The notes: a model not told the origin generated them from the sequence alone. Positions 34,501-45,900 are shown, counted from the first letter of the stretch. The stretch: DNA of 64,000 nt from Parapristionchus giblindavisi (GCA_943737045.1 CALSFV010000011.1:372001-436000), one strand, 5' to 3'. A program made the numbers and translations.

Positions 34501-37500
34501 ATATCGTTTGCTGCTGACATCCTGATTCTCAGAAACTGTACCAGAATCATTTCCACTTTTCACTGAACCACTTCGTACAATCCTGTCATCATTTGTGACC
34601 TCCTCAACGCCTTCATCTTCAACATCCTTCCTATCATCCTTACTCATATCCTCAACATCCATCCTATCATGATTGTTGATCTCCTTAACCTCTTCATCAT
34701 CAACATCCTTAACATTGACCCAATCATTATTAGTGACCTCATTAACTTCCTCATCATCAACATCTATCTGATCATGATTATTGGCCTGCTCAATATTCTC
34801 CTCTTTATTACTCATCAGTATGATTTCTCTCAAAACTGGACTCTCTCCTACAATTACCATACTCTTCTCATTACGTACTATATCTCTTCCTATTACCGTA
34901 TCATCTTCATTATATCTCACATAACTCGTCATCGATGTGACAGCTTCACCCTTACTACTCCTGTCACATATTTCTATCACCTTATCCGTCACCCTCGACT
35001 TCACGCTCATATCCTCCAAGGCACTCTGTCCCGATATAATACGCGGAATCCTCTTCTGTGCAACCATGTATTCTACTCTACATCTCTTTCTTATCTCCTT
35101 CTTAACATCTATTTCAAGAGTTCCAACAGCCTCGACCTGACTGCCTTTTGCATCGAGAACATTTCCTATCATCTTATTCTCTATCACTACTTCACTCATC
35201 TTATTAACTGTATCCTTTTCGGTCATGTTTACATCGGCTCCAATATCAAAACACGCTTCAACTTTGACTCCTACAATTTCTCCCTTGACTTCCTTGACAC
35301 GTTGCATATATTTGCACTGTAGTGAATCTTGTTCTCCCTGGACTTCATCATCATCCTTAATCTCCCTTGGTACTAGGCTTGTAGCTACTTTATCGTCTAC
35401 TTCTTCTTGTACCGCTTTAGTCTTCTTTTCTTCCATGTATCTCATTCCTCTCGTACCCACCATCGTTTTGTGACCAATTTCATGTAATCGATTAGACGAG
35501 CAGTTGTAGTTACTCTTTTCATTCTCGCTGAATCGATAACTCTCCCTTCTATTCCTACATTCACATCTCAATATGTGATTCTTCAATCCAACATATGATT
35601 CATTTTCACCAAATAATCTAAGCAATTCTCGATATTCTTTGTGGTTCTCGTGCATAAATAGTAGTTGCATCTTTCTCACCACTTCTTTCCTGTCAGCATA
35701 GGTGGGCACGCTGGGGGAAAGGCTGTGCGCAAACCGGTAATTTGTAAGGCAAGGCTGTGCGCAATGACCATTTTTAGCAGATTTGACTGGAAATTTTCCA
35801 ATTTTTGCAAGGCAAAGCTATGCGCAAGGCCCCGCAAGGGAAGGCAAGGCTGTGCGCAAAAAGAATTCGTTTTCACGCGCCCACCTATGCCTGTCAGGAT
35901 CATCTCCATGTAGTTCCTCAGTGAGTAACTCCAACTCCAAAAAGACATCATTTAATACTCGTCCATTCAATGTGAGACTTCTCAATCTTCGTTCGTTCTC
36001 CAACTTAACACGCCCGACTCTTCTATGACATCTACTACTCAACCAGTCCATACACTCCTTGAGAGATCTACTCGTATACTCTATAGGTAGTCTTTTATAC
36101 TCCTCTCTCGCTTTTCCGTTGATCATCTCCTTCAATACAATTTTCCCTGCGTTGTCTCCCATTCTTCCATATCTCAACAAGAATTCCTCTTCGAATTCTC
36201 TCCATCCATCCGCACTTCCATCATACTTCTTCAGCGGTGGTAACAGAGAAGGGTTGATCATCTTATCAATCAATTTCCTTCTGTCCACCGAATGCACTCG
36301 ATGCGAATCAGTTACTCCAACGTAACAATGTAGTCGCCAGCAGTACACGAAATGCCGATGCTCACACACGTAATATACCAATATTACTTGATATAACAAT
36401 ATCACACTTGATATAACAATATAACACTTGATATACCAATATCAAAATCTTGTCCTTCTCAATTCAAGCCGGCTCAGCCCCCATGTAGAGATCACCGCGC
36501 CCTGATCTTCTTATTGTTGATAGTATTGACCGGGTAATTCACAAAATTGGCGATAGCCTTCGGCCACTATCAACAAAAGCGATCTGGCAACGATGTCCCT
36601 TCTACTTGTATTGCCAAATACAAGTCTGCCAATGTACTTACCAAAGTACAATGTATATCAGTATTACCAAATACTGATCCGCCAGTTCTCGTATTACCAA
36701 ATACGACAACCGTAATGAAGAAAGAGAAGGATAGACAGAGATACGGCAAAGGAAATGAGAAGAGATACTACAGATACTATGAGGTGTACAAGCCTCTATA
36801 CGCTCAATGTGAAAACGAGGATAAGAAGTAACACGAACAAGTTTATCTACAAACTTGTATTCAAAACAACGAACAACAAAATCATAAACGAGAGACAAAA
36901 TCCACACAACAACAAAAACCAAAACGAGACTCTCTCAACGAACAAACAACGAACTTGAAATCTAAGAGAGGATGATTTTAGAGACGCACCCGCACTAAGC
37001 GATGCACACAACGGGGGTGTAGTTAGGCTATGGTGTACTAATAAATTACCACCGACTGCTGAGTTAGAGAAAAGTAAATTGATAATTTGCATAAATCAAC
37101 TAGCGATGTGTTATAGATAAGGGTAATTATTAACGATAGAGCTCATCCTCTACAAAGCTTGTATTAAAGACGCACCCCGAGCTAATTTGGAACTCCACGC
37201 TCTGGCAGTGCTCTCTCGCTTTATTTGTCTACGAGAGTGCGTTGCCAGAGCGGAGAGTGCCTTTAATATTGAATGATTGATGATGGAAATATTGTTGTAG
37301 TTCAACAACAAGTTCAACTTCAACTCGAACAACTGGGGATTTCCCTCGTTCATTGAATGGAATGAATTATTGGCTCCTGAAAAGGTCATTCATTTAATTA
37401 ATATTAATATTTAAATTAATATTTATTTATTTATTTATCATATATCGTGAAGATGTTCAGCATGTAAAAAAAACTTTTTTCTTTTTTTGTGTTATTGCGA

Positions 37501-39130
37501 CAGATATAATGATAGAAAAGTCAACGAAATAATAATAAATATATAAATGATATGGAATCCATCCTAAACGTGCAAACGGTTATTTTAAATAGTATATGTT
37601 GTAGGGTTTCGTCAAGCATGACCGCATCGTTGTTGAGGCCAGAATCACTGTGAACAAGGTCGTCGGTGTACGGTACGTGTCCTACTGCAGTTTTTTTTAT
37701 CTTTGACCTTTGATCTTTAGTAAGATGCCTCGCTTCGACTTTCTCTCACCCTCAGCAGACGTGTCGGATACGACACTAGTCATCAACGGAGTGAAGATAC
37801 ATATCAGTAGACAGGTTGGTTCATGGGAATAAATTGAACAATTGCAATTTTAAACGAAATCAATGCTTTATTTTAATTTGTCATACACCAAAAAAATTTG
37901 GTAACTTGAAATTCTTCTTTTCAATTCTCCTTTTCGAAAGTCTAAACTGACCTAGACCCGCACAGTCTCTTGATTTGTTCTCATCTTGCCGTAAAACCTT
38001 CACTAACCGTAATCATTCTTTCTCTTACAGTACCTCGCCCTACCGTAATCATTCATTCTCTTACAGTACCTCGCCCTACCGTAATCATTCATTCTCTTAC
38101 AGTACCTCGCCCTACCGTAATCATTCTTTCTCTTACAGTACCTCGCCCTACCGTAATCATTCTTTCTCTTACAGTACCTCGCCCTACCGTAATCATTCTT
38201 TCTCTTACAGTACCTCGCCCTACCGTAATCATTCTTTCTCTTACAGTACCTCGCCCTACCGTAATCATTCTTTCTCTTACAGTACCTCGCCCTACCGTAA
38301 TCATTTATTCTCTTACAGTACCTCGCCCTACCGTAATCATTCTTTCTCTTACAGTACCTCGCCCTACCGTAATCATTCATTCTCTTACAGTACCTCGCCC
38401 TCTTCTCACCCGTCTTCTCAGCCATGTTCTATGGCCGATTCCAGGAGCGCGAGAAGACCGAGATTCCCATCGAAGATGTCATACTGGAGGTATCGATTGA
38501 TTTTATTGATTTATTAGTCTTGATTAAGAATTTATTGATTGACACAGGAATTTATCGAGTTGCTCGACGTGGTCTATCCATCACACAAGCCAGTGTCGGC
38601 TGATAATGTGGAGTATCTACTGGATCTTGGAGACAAATTCCAGATTGAGGTTGGTATACGTTGTTTTTATTGATTTTTTTATTGATCGATCGATGAATTT
38701 ATTGTTTTTATTCCAGTTTGTGATGAACGAGGCGGAGAAGTTTCTCATCCAGACGGATGAGATCGCCGTAGTAACCAAGTTACTGTGGGCTGATCAATAC
38801 TGTCTCGCGAAGCTGCAGGTACTGTATCTCTTCCCTATTTGATTGATTTATATCGATTAGTGCATACTGTAGTGGAACTACTGCCGTCTTACAGTTCTCT
38901 TGTAAACTCTTACTTATTGCACACTTGTTAGATTATACTGAAATTAAATTGATCTGTGACCTTTTTGTTTTAGTATTTTTAATATTGGGTAAATTAAGGA
39001 TGCGTGCATTAGGACGTTCAAGTCTCCTGTGGAGATCAAAGCTCTCAAGTCATCAGAAGAATACAAAAATCTATCTGATACGACGAAGGCAGCGCTTTTC
39101 GAGAAGATTCTCAAACTACTCAAGGACTGA
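27806..39130 (+). CDS. MATH and BTB domain protein
   Basis: Twelve exons (27806-27904, 31127-31292, 31585-31701, 31860-31959, 32258-32426, 37301-37384, 37605-37672, 37721-37814, 38391-38489, 38548-38649, 38717-38818, 38999-39130) give 443 aa in phase. N-terminal ~125 residues are Ser/Pro/Thr-rich and disordered. A MATH (TRAF-like) domain follows (~128-265; ATLRAKMNTSFHVIANLPW is the exon-4 region, then NWGFPSFIEWNELL). The BTB/POZ domain (~270-375: VSDTTLVINGVKIHISRQ, LFSPVFSAMFYGRF) and a helical tail ending KILKLLKD complete it. Such BATH proteins bring substrates to CUL3 ubiquitin ligases; the family is large in nematodes. Intron 5 (4.9 kb) contains a full LTR element, intron 1 (3.2 kb) six MITEs and a microsatellite, and intron 8 a 36-bp splice-site repeat. 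Exons 1-3 are less conserved, so the N-terminal part is less sure. Confidence 0.88.
28474..28547 (+). repeat. (TATC)n microsatellite
   Basis: About 17 near-perfect CTAT units with two TATATC interruptions, in intron 1 of the MATH-BTB gene. Confidence 0.9.
28672..28748. mobile_element. 77-bp MITE (CATACGTGGGC family) with 8-bp target duplication
   Basis: CATACGTGGGCAAC ... GTTGCCCACGTATG flanked by ATGAATAC (28664-28671 and 28749-28756). Perfect 14-bp ends. Confidence 0.88.
28898..29093. mobile_element. 196-bp MITE, same superfamily (CATACATGG ends)
   Basis: CATACATGGACGCC ... CCGCCCATGCATG. Flanks GCTCATGA (28890-28897) and TCTCATGA (29094-29101) match 7 of 8. Internal CCTGTAAAATTG repeats and two long C runs. 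Confidence 0.75.
29938..30057. mobile_element. Small inverted-repeat element (GTTTGTC family)
   Basis: AACGGTGGCAAATTGTTTGC at 29938 and its partly diverged complement ending CACTGTT at 30057; both arms hold ACAAACGTGACGTCA. Confidence 0.7.
30187..30345. mobile_element. 159-bp MITE (CATAGGTCG family) with 8-bp target duplication
   Basis: CATAGGTCGAAAAGTATG ... CTATTCGACCCATG flanked by ATTCGCAC (30179-30186 and 30346-30353). Core has tandem GACCGGATTTTGAGCC units. Confidence 0.85.
30832..31024. mobile_element. 193-bp MITE with 8-bp target duplication
   Basis: CATACATGGGCGCC ... CCCGCCCATGTATG flanked by ATTAAGAA (30824-30831 and 31025-31032). Parent type of the 63-bp element at 16616. Confidence 0.85.
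31367..31447. mobile_element. Small palindromic element (GTTACATTTGC family)
   Basis: TGCACTGTTACATTTGCCTTA pairs perfectly with its complement ending at 31447; 39-bp GC-rich centre. In intron 2 of the MATH-BTB gene. Half-copies near 7152 and 46720. Confidence 0.75.
32771..32873. repeat. Array of four stem-loops in the LTR
   Basis: Stems 32771-32779/32784-32792 (ACTTGTATT), 32800-32805/32812-32817 (TGTACT), 32824-32832/32837-32845 (ATCAGTATT) and 32856-32862/32867-32873 (TCGTATT). Three of the loops are NCCA and the other contains CACCAA. The array is repeated in the other LTR at about 36610-36710. Confidence 0.85.
33151..33801. mobile_element. 651-bp palindromic transposon with 8-bp target duplication
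   Basis: Begins GGGGGGCGCCCGTTTCGGC and ends with the complement; both arms (about 300 bp each) are nearly perfect inverted copies meeting near 33475. Flanked by TGATTTTA (33143-33150 and 33802-33809). The other LTR shows the empty site with one TGATTTTA. It holds repeated TTACGGTA words and no gene. Confidence 0.92.
33979..36405 (-). pseudogene. Gag-protease gene of the LTR element, split by a MITE
   Basis: Two open stretches in the same frame (36405 to 35818 and 35709 to 33979) are separated by a stop codon that lies within the MITE at 35697-35889. The upstream part has PPLKKYDGSADGWREFEEEF and a Leu-rich capsid-like region of Ty3/gypsy type. Further down are a Cys/Arg-rich piece (CECRNRRES) and, near 35230-35260, CFDIGADVNM, which resembles the active site of retroviral-type aspartic proteases but with Ile where Thr or Ser is usual. 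The rest is acidic and repetitive (EEVNEV, EEVKEI). No polymerase. The frame ends just inside the LTR. Confidence 0.75.
35697..35889. mobile_element. 193-bp MITE in gag with 8-bp target duplication
   Basis: CATAGGTGGGC ... GCCCACCTATG flanked by CCTGTCAG (35689-35696 and 35890-35897). Inside, AAGGCTGTGCGCAA occurs three times. MITE plus one duplication is 201 bp, a multiple of three, so gag stays in frame on both sides. Confidence 0.9.
36484..37154 (-). repeat. LTR (5' in element sense), 671 bp
   Basis: Intact TGTAGAG...CTCTACA repeat; gives the empty target site for the palindrome in the other LTR and carries the same hairpin array. Confidence 0.9.
37164..37266. mobile_element. MITE with TTAA ends (TTAAAGGC family)
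   Basis: TTAAAGACGCACCCC ... GTGCCTTTAA with inner inverted CTCTGGCA/TTGCCAGAG. Copies at 44704-44806 and about 46983-47110. TTAA at both ends suggests a TTAA-target transposon. Confidence 0.6.
37995..38400 (+). repeat. 36-bp tandem repeat that multiplies a 3' splice site
   Basis: Eleven copies of TCTCTTACAG|TACCTCGCCC, with AG ending at 38030, 38066, 38102 and so on every 36 bp to 38390. Only the last is followed by the BTB exon (TACCTCGCCCTCTTC). In the exon frame every upstream copy reads Y-L-A-L-P-stop, so using it would end the protein. Confidence 0.9.
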
Positions 39131-40218
39131 TCCCACCGTAGCCTCCTTCCTGCGCTAGCTGACTACAGTATACCTTCATACTATTTACTGTACCCTGATA
39201 ATCAGAGTAACCCATCTAACCCATCCAACTACAGTATACTATTAACTGTTGTAGCTTCCCGTATCTACAGTATCTCCACCGTAAACTACAGTATCTTTCA
39301 GCACACACCTTGAGATCTATCGTGAACTAATCCCATTAAATCTCTCAACCTCATCCTTGCCTGATACTCCCTATTGTGCCATACTTTGAGCAGATTGCAA
39401 TTCCCCCTTTCCTTTTGAATACCTTTCTTATTCAATGTAGTATGTCATTTTTTTGGTTTGATTATACAGTTATTGATTGATTTGTCCTGCAAAGCTACTT
39501 TAGATTTAGAGTATGAATTTATATGGTGTACAACGAGATTTACAGTATCCGCCAAGCAGCTACAGTAACCCCAGAGCGATGTACGATGTTCATTATGATA
39601 GTAGATGACCAGAGTGTATTGTAGTATACGACTTGTAGCTGATGCTATCTTTTGAATTGGTGGTTATCAGTTTGTGTAGTCTTTTATAACCATTTAGGAT
39701 GTTTCCCCACTCTCGCCCTCTATAACCCTCTCTGATACTCTCTATCACTCCCACTCTCATTCTCATACTAACACATTCTCTCGTTCATTTGATCAGTCTC
39801 AAAACTCTGCTATCGTTTCACTACACGCTTTCGATCAACAAAACTTTGCACCTTGCCCCTACTCCCCCCTGACCCCGCCATATGCCTCCCCCCCCCATCC
39901 AGACCTCCATCCTCTCCTCTCTGTCGTTCCTTCCTTCGGTCTTTGTTGCCAATGTTGCTAATCCCATTGTATTGTATAGATATGTACAAAAATACCCCGC
40001 CTATGGTTTGTCTGTCCATGTTTATATGTAAATTGGCTTTTGTTGTACGTATAATCTCCCAGAAACTGTTGCCCGTGTATCTCTTCAAGGAGATACAGTG
40101 TATGTAGAGTTCTCTTGAGCCGGATCTGAATCTCTTATAACGGAGATGAAACATGAATCCGACAGGCGTTAGAGAAAAGTGCTCGCTCATTGTTAGACTC
40201 ATCCCTTATTTCCCCCTC
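39131..40218. other. 3' side of the MATH-BTB gene
   Basis: Many CTACAGTA, TTACTGTA and ACCGTA words between 39140 and 39310, then T/C-rich sequence (39700-39930). No gene recognised. Confidence 0.4.
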
Positions 40219-40378
40219 CATAGGTCGAAAAGTATGTTACAAAGTAGCAAGCCTGTTCGCATTTAGACCCAAAATTTTCCAAAAATCGAAAAACCTGGCC
40301 GTATTTTGAGCCAAATTTGCTAAAAATCGAAAACATGACCGCATTTTGGAAATCTGATAACCTAGCCATTCGACCTAT
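40219..40378. mobile_element. MITE (CATAGGTCG family)
   Basis: CATAGGTCGAAAAGTATG ... CCATTCGACCTATG; flanked by CCCCCTC on both sides (7 bp seen). Confidence 0.75.
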
Positions 40379-41656
40379 GCCCCCTCTCAAGTGGTTCAAC
40401 GAACCTCTTGTCACCTGTTCCACTCTCGCAATTCTTTTCCATTTTCTGTCAAACTTTGTCAATTCTTTCCTATTGTTTGCCCCACTTTGTCAATCATCCC
40501 ACGTATATAGCATATTAAATACCTGTAAGGCATCTTCTGCATCTTATGTCTAGTCGCACTTCTCCCCATAAATATCGATTGATTTGTAAGTATCGTGGTT
40601 AGATATTATGAATATTTTGGTGTTTATATATAAAGATATTTTGACTTTATAGATTTGTGCAAAGTCAGCAGCTAATGAAATTGAAGTGGGGTTGAAGTCC
40701 GCACTTGACGAGTGTATCTTGAGATGCTTATTGTTAGTCGAATTGATCTTTGATCTTTAGTATTTTCAAGTCTTCCATTGCTTTGGTATATAGTGAGACC
40801 TACTGTAGCTGACCTCTGTTATCTTAATCGAAGTGTGGTTGCGGTATCATGTTGGTCTTTGATCTCTACGATTTTCGAGGTCAGCATGACGATTAAGGAT
40901 ACTTAGTTTCACTCTCCTTCACAATTCATGTCTTCTTCCTATTCCTCTCTGTGTTGTCAACGTATTATGTCTGGGTATACTCTCTCTCTCAATACTCCAT
41001 ACTCTCTCGCTCTGACTGGCATTGCTGTTTATCAGTATAAGTAGGCTGGTGAGGGTCAAGAACGACGGGATGGAGAGAGGGGGGGGGGGTAGGAGTGACC
41101 ATCATTTCGTATGATACACACCATAACGGTCATTATTGATTTTTATGTTATTATTAATTTTTATACCATTGTTGATTTGATATGAAAATGTAAGCTAGCT
41201 GAATCTGTATCCAAACTAACTGAATGTGTATTTGATATTCAGCAAAAGAGATGATTCAGCAGTGAATGGTTCATGATTGTCATATTGATTGATTTGGAAC
41301 ATAAACTCACTTTTCCATTCTGTACCTCTGCATCTCTACCTCTCCTTCTACCCCCCCCCCCCCACTCTGTGTCCCTACCCCTCAATATGCCTCTCTCCTT
41401 ATCAATTCACTATGTTTAACTATTTTAACCGTACAGTTACGTGCTCTCGTATAGTGTAGCGGGCGATTAGATATACAACGTTTTTGTTGCAAATTTGCAA
41501 TGACGAAAGTTATATGGGCGGCTTATTGTGTATAATCTTTGTTCTATAAATATCAATGAATCCCTTTACATATCAGTAAGATGCATTCAGGGATTTAATA
41601 GAGCTTGTAAAAACAGTAATATTAATAAATAATGTTCTTCACGATGTTTTGGCCGC
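40379..41656. other. Intergenic
   Basis: No gene or intact element seen; two poly-G/C runs (about 41073-41082, 41351-41363). Confidence 0.4.
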
Positions 41657-41857
41657 TACTCTGGTATTTTTTTCCTACCAGGAACCCGGTATAGCACCCT
41701 CTTTCCTGGTATCGATAGCGGGATCCTGCTAAATTTCCTACCAGGATCCTGCTAGCGCATTTCCTACCAGGAACCCGCTAATTTTCCTACCAGGAACCTT
41801 AGCCGTGGCCTGGTAGGAAAATTAGCGGGTTCCTGGCAGAAAAAAAAAACCAGAGTA
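41657..41857. mobile_element. Inverted-repeat element (TACTCTGGTATTTTTT ends)
   Basis: TACTCTGGTATTTTTTTCC at the left, AAAAAACCAGAGTA at the right; inside are several CCTACCAGGAACCCG copies in both orientations. Confidence 0.7.
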
Positions 41858-42953
41858 CGTCAATTGTGTACTACCTCGCTCATTGGTGACAGTGTGAATT
41901 CAGTTTTTTTTGGTAAATCGGCTATCCATGTCTGTAGTTATATCGATTCATGTAATTGCAGTATTCATTATATTATGTTGACGAATTTTTTTCAAATTAT
42001 TTTTGCTAGTTGAGATTACAGTGTAGCCTCCCTCTGCTATAGTGTGTATCGGCCTATTGCAATTAGTGTCTGCTTCGTACTCTGAACTCGAGAGTGCACA
42101 GTGCCAAGATTGAGAGATAGTCTTTGTATTGACCATTTTCAAACCTTTTCCTTTCATTCTATTTATTTTTAGTCCATTTAGCTTGTATACGAAACATCTC
42201 CCCAGGGTATATTAGGAACATGCGCTAGCTAGAAGACCCAACTGGTTTTGCCAAAATTCAAGCTAAAAAAATGAAGAAAAAAGGGATTAGGGAGTTCTTA
42301 ATTTCCAGTGACCAAGGTCGCACTTGTTTGATTAGGCTGCCAAGGCCTAGAGATTCCGAATCACCCCATTTTCAAACATGCTATCCGAGAGATTTTTAAT
42401 TTTTTTCGATTGTGTGACACGCGATAAAAATCGAACTATGTAGATTTTAAACAAAACAAAAAACGATATAAATCGAACGTCCCCATTTCACAAATAAAAA
42501 TAAAAATTGTAAAGTATTTCCTTTTATCATATATGTGAACTTTTTTCCACATCACATTTTGTTTTCCAAAAATACCCTTCTTCCAAGGTCGCGTTTCGCA
42601 ATGTCTTAGCAAAAATTCAATCTAGATTTTGTGTCCCGACAGTGTGTGATAGCATCTCTACTACCTATATATGTAGATATTTATGGGGTTTCTTGCATAA
42701 CATGACTAACTATACCACAATGCGGTCCGGACTTACAATCAGAGCCGTTCACAGTGCGGTGCGAGAAAGGTGCGAACTGAAAATTTGGGTTACTGTAGTA
42801 TCTTCATTTCCTGGCTCAATTCTTGTCTCCTCTGCATTTCTAGTTTGTTTCTTTTTCTAACCGACATTTGTTTCTTTATTTTTCATATATTCTGTCTATC
42901 ATTGTTTAAAAATATATTTTTAAATTGTAAACTTAATTAAACATATTTCCAGA
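41858..42953. other. Intergenic, upstream of FAAH
   Basis: No gene seen. TTTCCAG at 42946-42952 directly before the FAAH start codon is a likely trans-splice acceptor. Confidence 0.45.
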
Positions 42954-45900
42954 ATGGATTGGGTGATTTCCTTCCTCCCTCGACCAGTCTTCTCTTTTCT
43001 CTTCGAGCTTTGCTATGGAATCTCTCGTGTCTACTTTACCACTGTCAACGTCCTCTTCGGTCTCTATCATCTTCTCTTCACGACCAGGTCATTTTTTATT
43101 CTTAAATTATTGATTTTTAGTTCTTAAAGTATTGCTAATATGTGTATTTGTATAGCTTGTTTCACAATTGCGCACGCTGGGGGAAAGGCTGTGCGCAAAA
43201 ATATATTCGTTTTCACGCGCCATCCTTTGGCTTGTTTGGTCCTTTGGTTCTAATCATTATAGTGATCTCTCGCAGAACTGTAATGCATAATACAAAAATG
43301 GAGTGAGCTTCTTTTCAGAGCCACGTGAAATTATAGTATAAATATGCATTATTCCCATGTAATTCGATCAAAATGTGATCGGGACAAATGAAGATATTGT
43401 TGTGCATCATCAGATATGTTAATCATTTCAGAGTATCAGTTTCGACCCCCGAGGATGATCTTCTGCTCATATCAGCCACTCAAGCAGCGAGGATGATTAG
43501 GGATAAAGAGGTTTTTGGAGAGTTGCATATATTGTTTATTACTTGTCCTCTTCTATTTCGAAACTAGTAGTTTACTTATCATTCCTGCTTGAAGTATACT
43601 TGCAAGTCTACTTCTAGTTAGACGTAAGTTTACTTCAAGTGGTGTATAATACTGTAATGCATTTCGTCAAATGTTCTTTCACTTTTAGTAAACTTGCAGT
43701 ACACTTCTAGTCAATGCCGTAATTTAGGTAGACTGATAGTTTGGAAGTAGCAGAGTAAATGGGTAGACGAATGTACATGAAGAAGAGTCTCATGATCTTC
43801 ATACACAATGACACATTGTAGACATATGTAGTATATGTTGACATGGTTGATGGCAGTTGCACCCTTCCACGTGTCTACTTGGGAACGTACTATCAATAGA
43901 GAGAGAGGCACAGATACGACACATATTTAGTTCTGTAGATTGGCCGGTTGTAAAAGGAATCGGGGAAGTGACGAGTTCCTGTCTGACTTACTATTGATTT
44001 GTAAAAATATTGTTGTTCACTTCCTATAAGGAATTGGGCTAAGTCAATACTTGTTGATTACGTTGTGCAAAAGAGTAATGCAGAAATTCGGAGAAACTTA
44101 ATAATAATAAAATTAATAATAATAATAATAATTACAGATAACTTCAACGGAATTGCTCGAAGCGTACATCAAACGAATCCAAGAGGTGCTGTATCTATCG
44201 ATCGATTGATTGATTGATTTTATTGATTGATTTATATTTAATAAAATATCGATTGATCTCAATCCCCTATATCTTCAGGTGAACCACATAATCAACGCCG
44301 TGGTCGAAGATAATTTTATCGATGCTCGTGAGAAGGCGAGAGCGATCGATAATGAAGTCGAGGAGGCCACTCCTGAACAGATCGAGAAGGTATACGGTAG
44401 TGGGCACTATCTATTGATTTGTTGATTGGATTTAAGATGGAAACAGAACGCCCACTGGCTGGTGTACCATTCACGATCAAGGACTGTATGGAGGTACTGT
44501 AGAAATTGATTATTTTGCTTATCTAGATTATCGATCGATTGACAATAGTTACAGTAACCTGCTACTTTAGGTAAAAGGTTTGAAGTGCACCTACGGTGTG
44601 CACTACCGTAAGGAAACGATAGCGGAAAAGAACGCTACTGTTGTACAGAGGTGAGTGAGTGAGTGTGTGACGTGGTACAGTGATCAATGACTTCTTCGGA
44701 TACTTAAAGGCTCTGCTCTGGCAATGCTCTCTCGCTTTCTTTGTTTAAGAGAGAGTGTGTTGCCAGCGCGGAGAGTATTTAAAATTAGCTTGGGGTGTGC
44801 CTTTAACAATAAGAGTGATAATTTTCGACTTGACAGTATTCGAACAATTTGTTGATTCATTGATTCCAATGTTGGATACTGTAGATTGGACATATTAATT
44901 AATTTATTGATTGATTGATGGATCGATTACAGAATGTTGGACGCGGGCGCTATCTGCATGTGCATCACAAACGTGCCCGAAGTGTGTATGTGGTGGGAGA
45001 CCGTGAATACGATCTACGGTAGATCATCCAATCCATACGATAACAGGTAGGGAATATTGATTGATTACATAGGTCGAAAAGTATGTTACAAAGCACCAAA
45101 CCTGACCGCATTTTGAGCCAAAATTTTCCAAAAAATCGTAAAACCTGACCGCATTTTGAGCCAAAATTTCACAAAAATCGAAAAATGTGACCGCATTTTG
45201 AGCCAAATTTGCCAAAAATCGAAAAACCTGACCGCATTTTGAAAACCGATAACCTAGCCACTCGACCTATGATTGATTATCGTACTCGAACATTGTTTTG
45301 ATCTCATTATCGCTATCCAAGCTTGACCGTTTTCTGTACACTTCTCAAATTAATGTATATATAGTGTACTAATCCCAATTATGATTGAATATGCTTTGTA
45401 GACGCATCTGTGGTGGTTCATCAGGAGGAGAAGCGGCTCTCGTGGCCGCGGCGGGTTCTCTGATTGGAGTGGGATCAGATATTGGAGGATCGATCAGAAT
45501 GCCCGCATTCTTCAATGGAGTATTCGGGCTGAAACCTACCCCTGGTATTTATTTATTATTATTATTATTTTCTTTATTTTTGGTATGTTGATTTCATTTT
45601 GTTCATTTTGTGTGATAGGAAAGTTTTTATATACTATATTTATAACTTTGATCATTTCGTGAAGTCGATTTATCTTTTTTTCTTTCTTAGTTACTTAGTA
45701 GATCCGTCTTCTCATAATCAGGCTAGTGCAGCGCGGATCACACTCCTTCATTTGCTTCTATCGCGAGCGCGCGTAGTCCATTTTTCAGTTGTATTGATGC
45801 TATACTTATTTAAAATGTATTAGATTATTTATATTTGTGATATATATACATATATTACATAAGTGTTTAGTACTGTAATGGTGTTGTGGATTATCACTGT

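Larger units (their letters stand above)
32651..37154 (-). mobile_element. Complete but short LTR retrotransposon inside a MATH-BTB intron
   Basis: Two direct LTRs (32651-33983 with an insertion, 36484-37154) with TGTAGAG...CTCTACA ends are flanked by the duplication AAGC (32647-32650 and 37155-37158). Without the insertion the left LTR is about 674 bp against 671 bp on the right, and they differ only slightly, so the element is young. On the minus strand a primer site (TGGGGGCTGAGCCGG, just left of 36484) follows the 5' LTR, and a purine tract (GAACGGGGCA) precedes the 3' LTR. The 2.5-kb interior codes only for Gag and a protease-like region; no reverse transcriptase or integrase is present, so it is non-autonomous. 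Confidence 0.88.

Noticed and set aside
34669..35322. Plus-strand open frame of 217 codons
   Set aside because: Antisense shadow of the Gag-protease frame, rich in Ile/Leu/Tyr/Ser from reversed acidic codons.
38005..38400. CRISPR-like regular repeats
   Set aside because: No unique spacers: the whole 36-bp unit repeats, and the host is a eukaryote.
37970..38517. Open frames of 140-180 codons with YRNHSFSYSTSP-type repeats
   Set aside because: Product of the 36-bp (12-codon) tandem repeat in an intron; two plus-strand frames and a minus-strand frame are open at once, but not the frame of the BTB exon.
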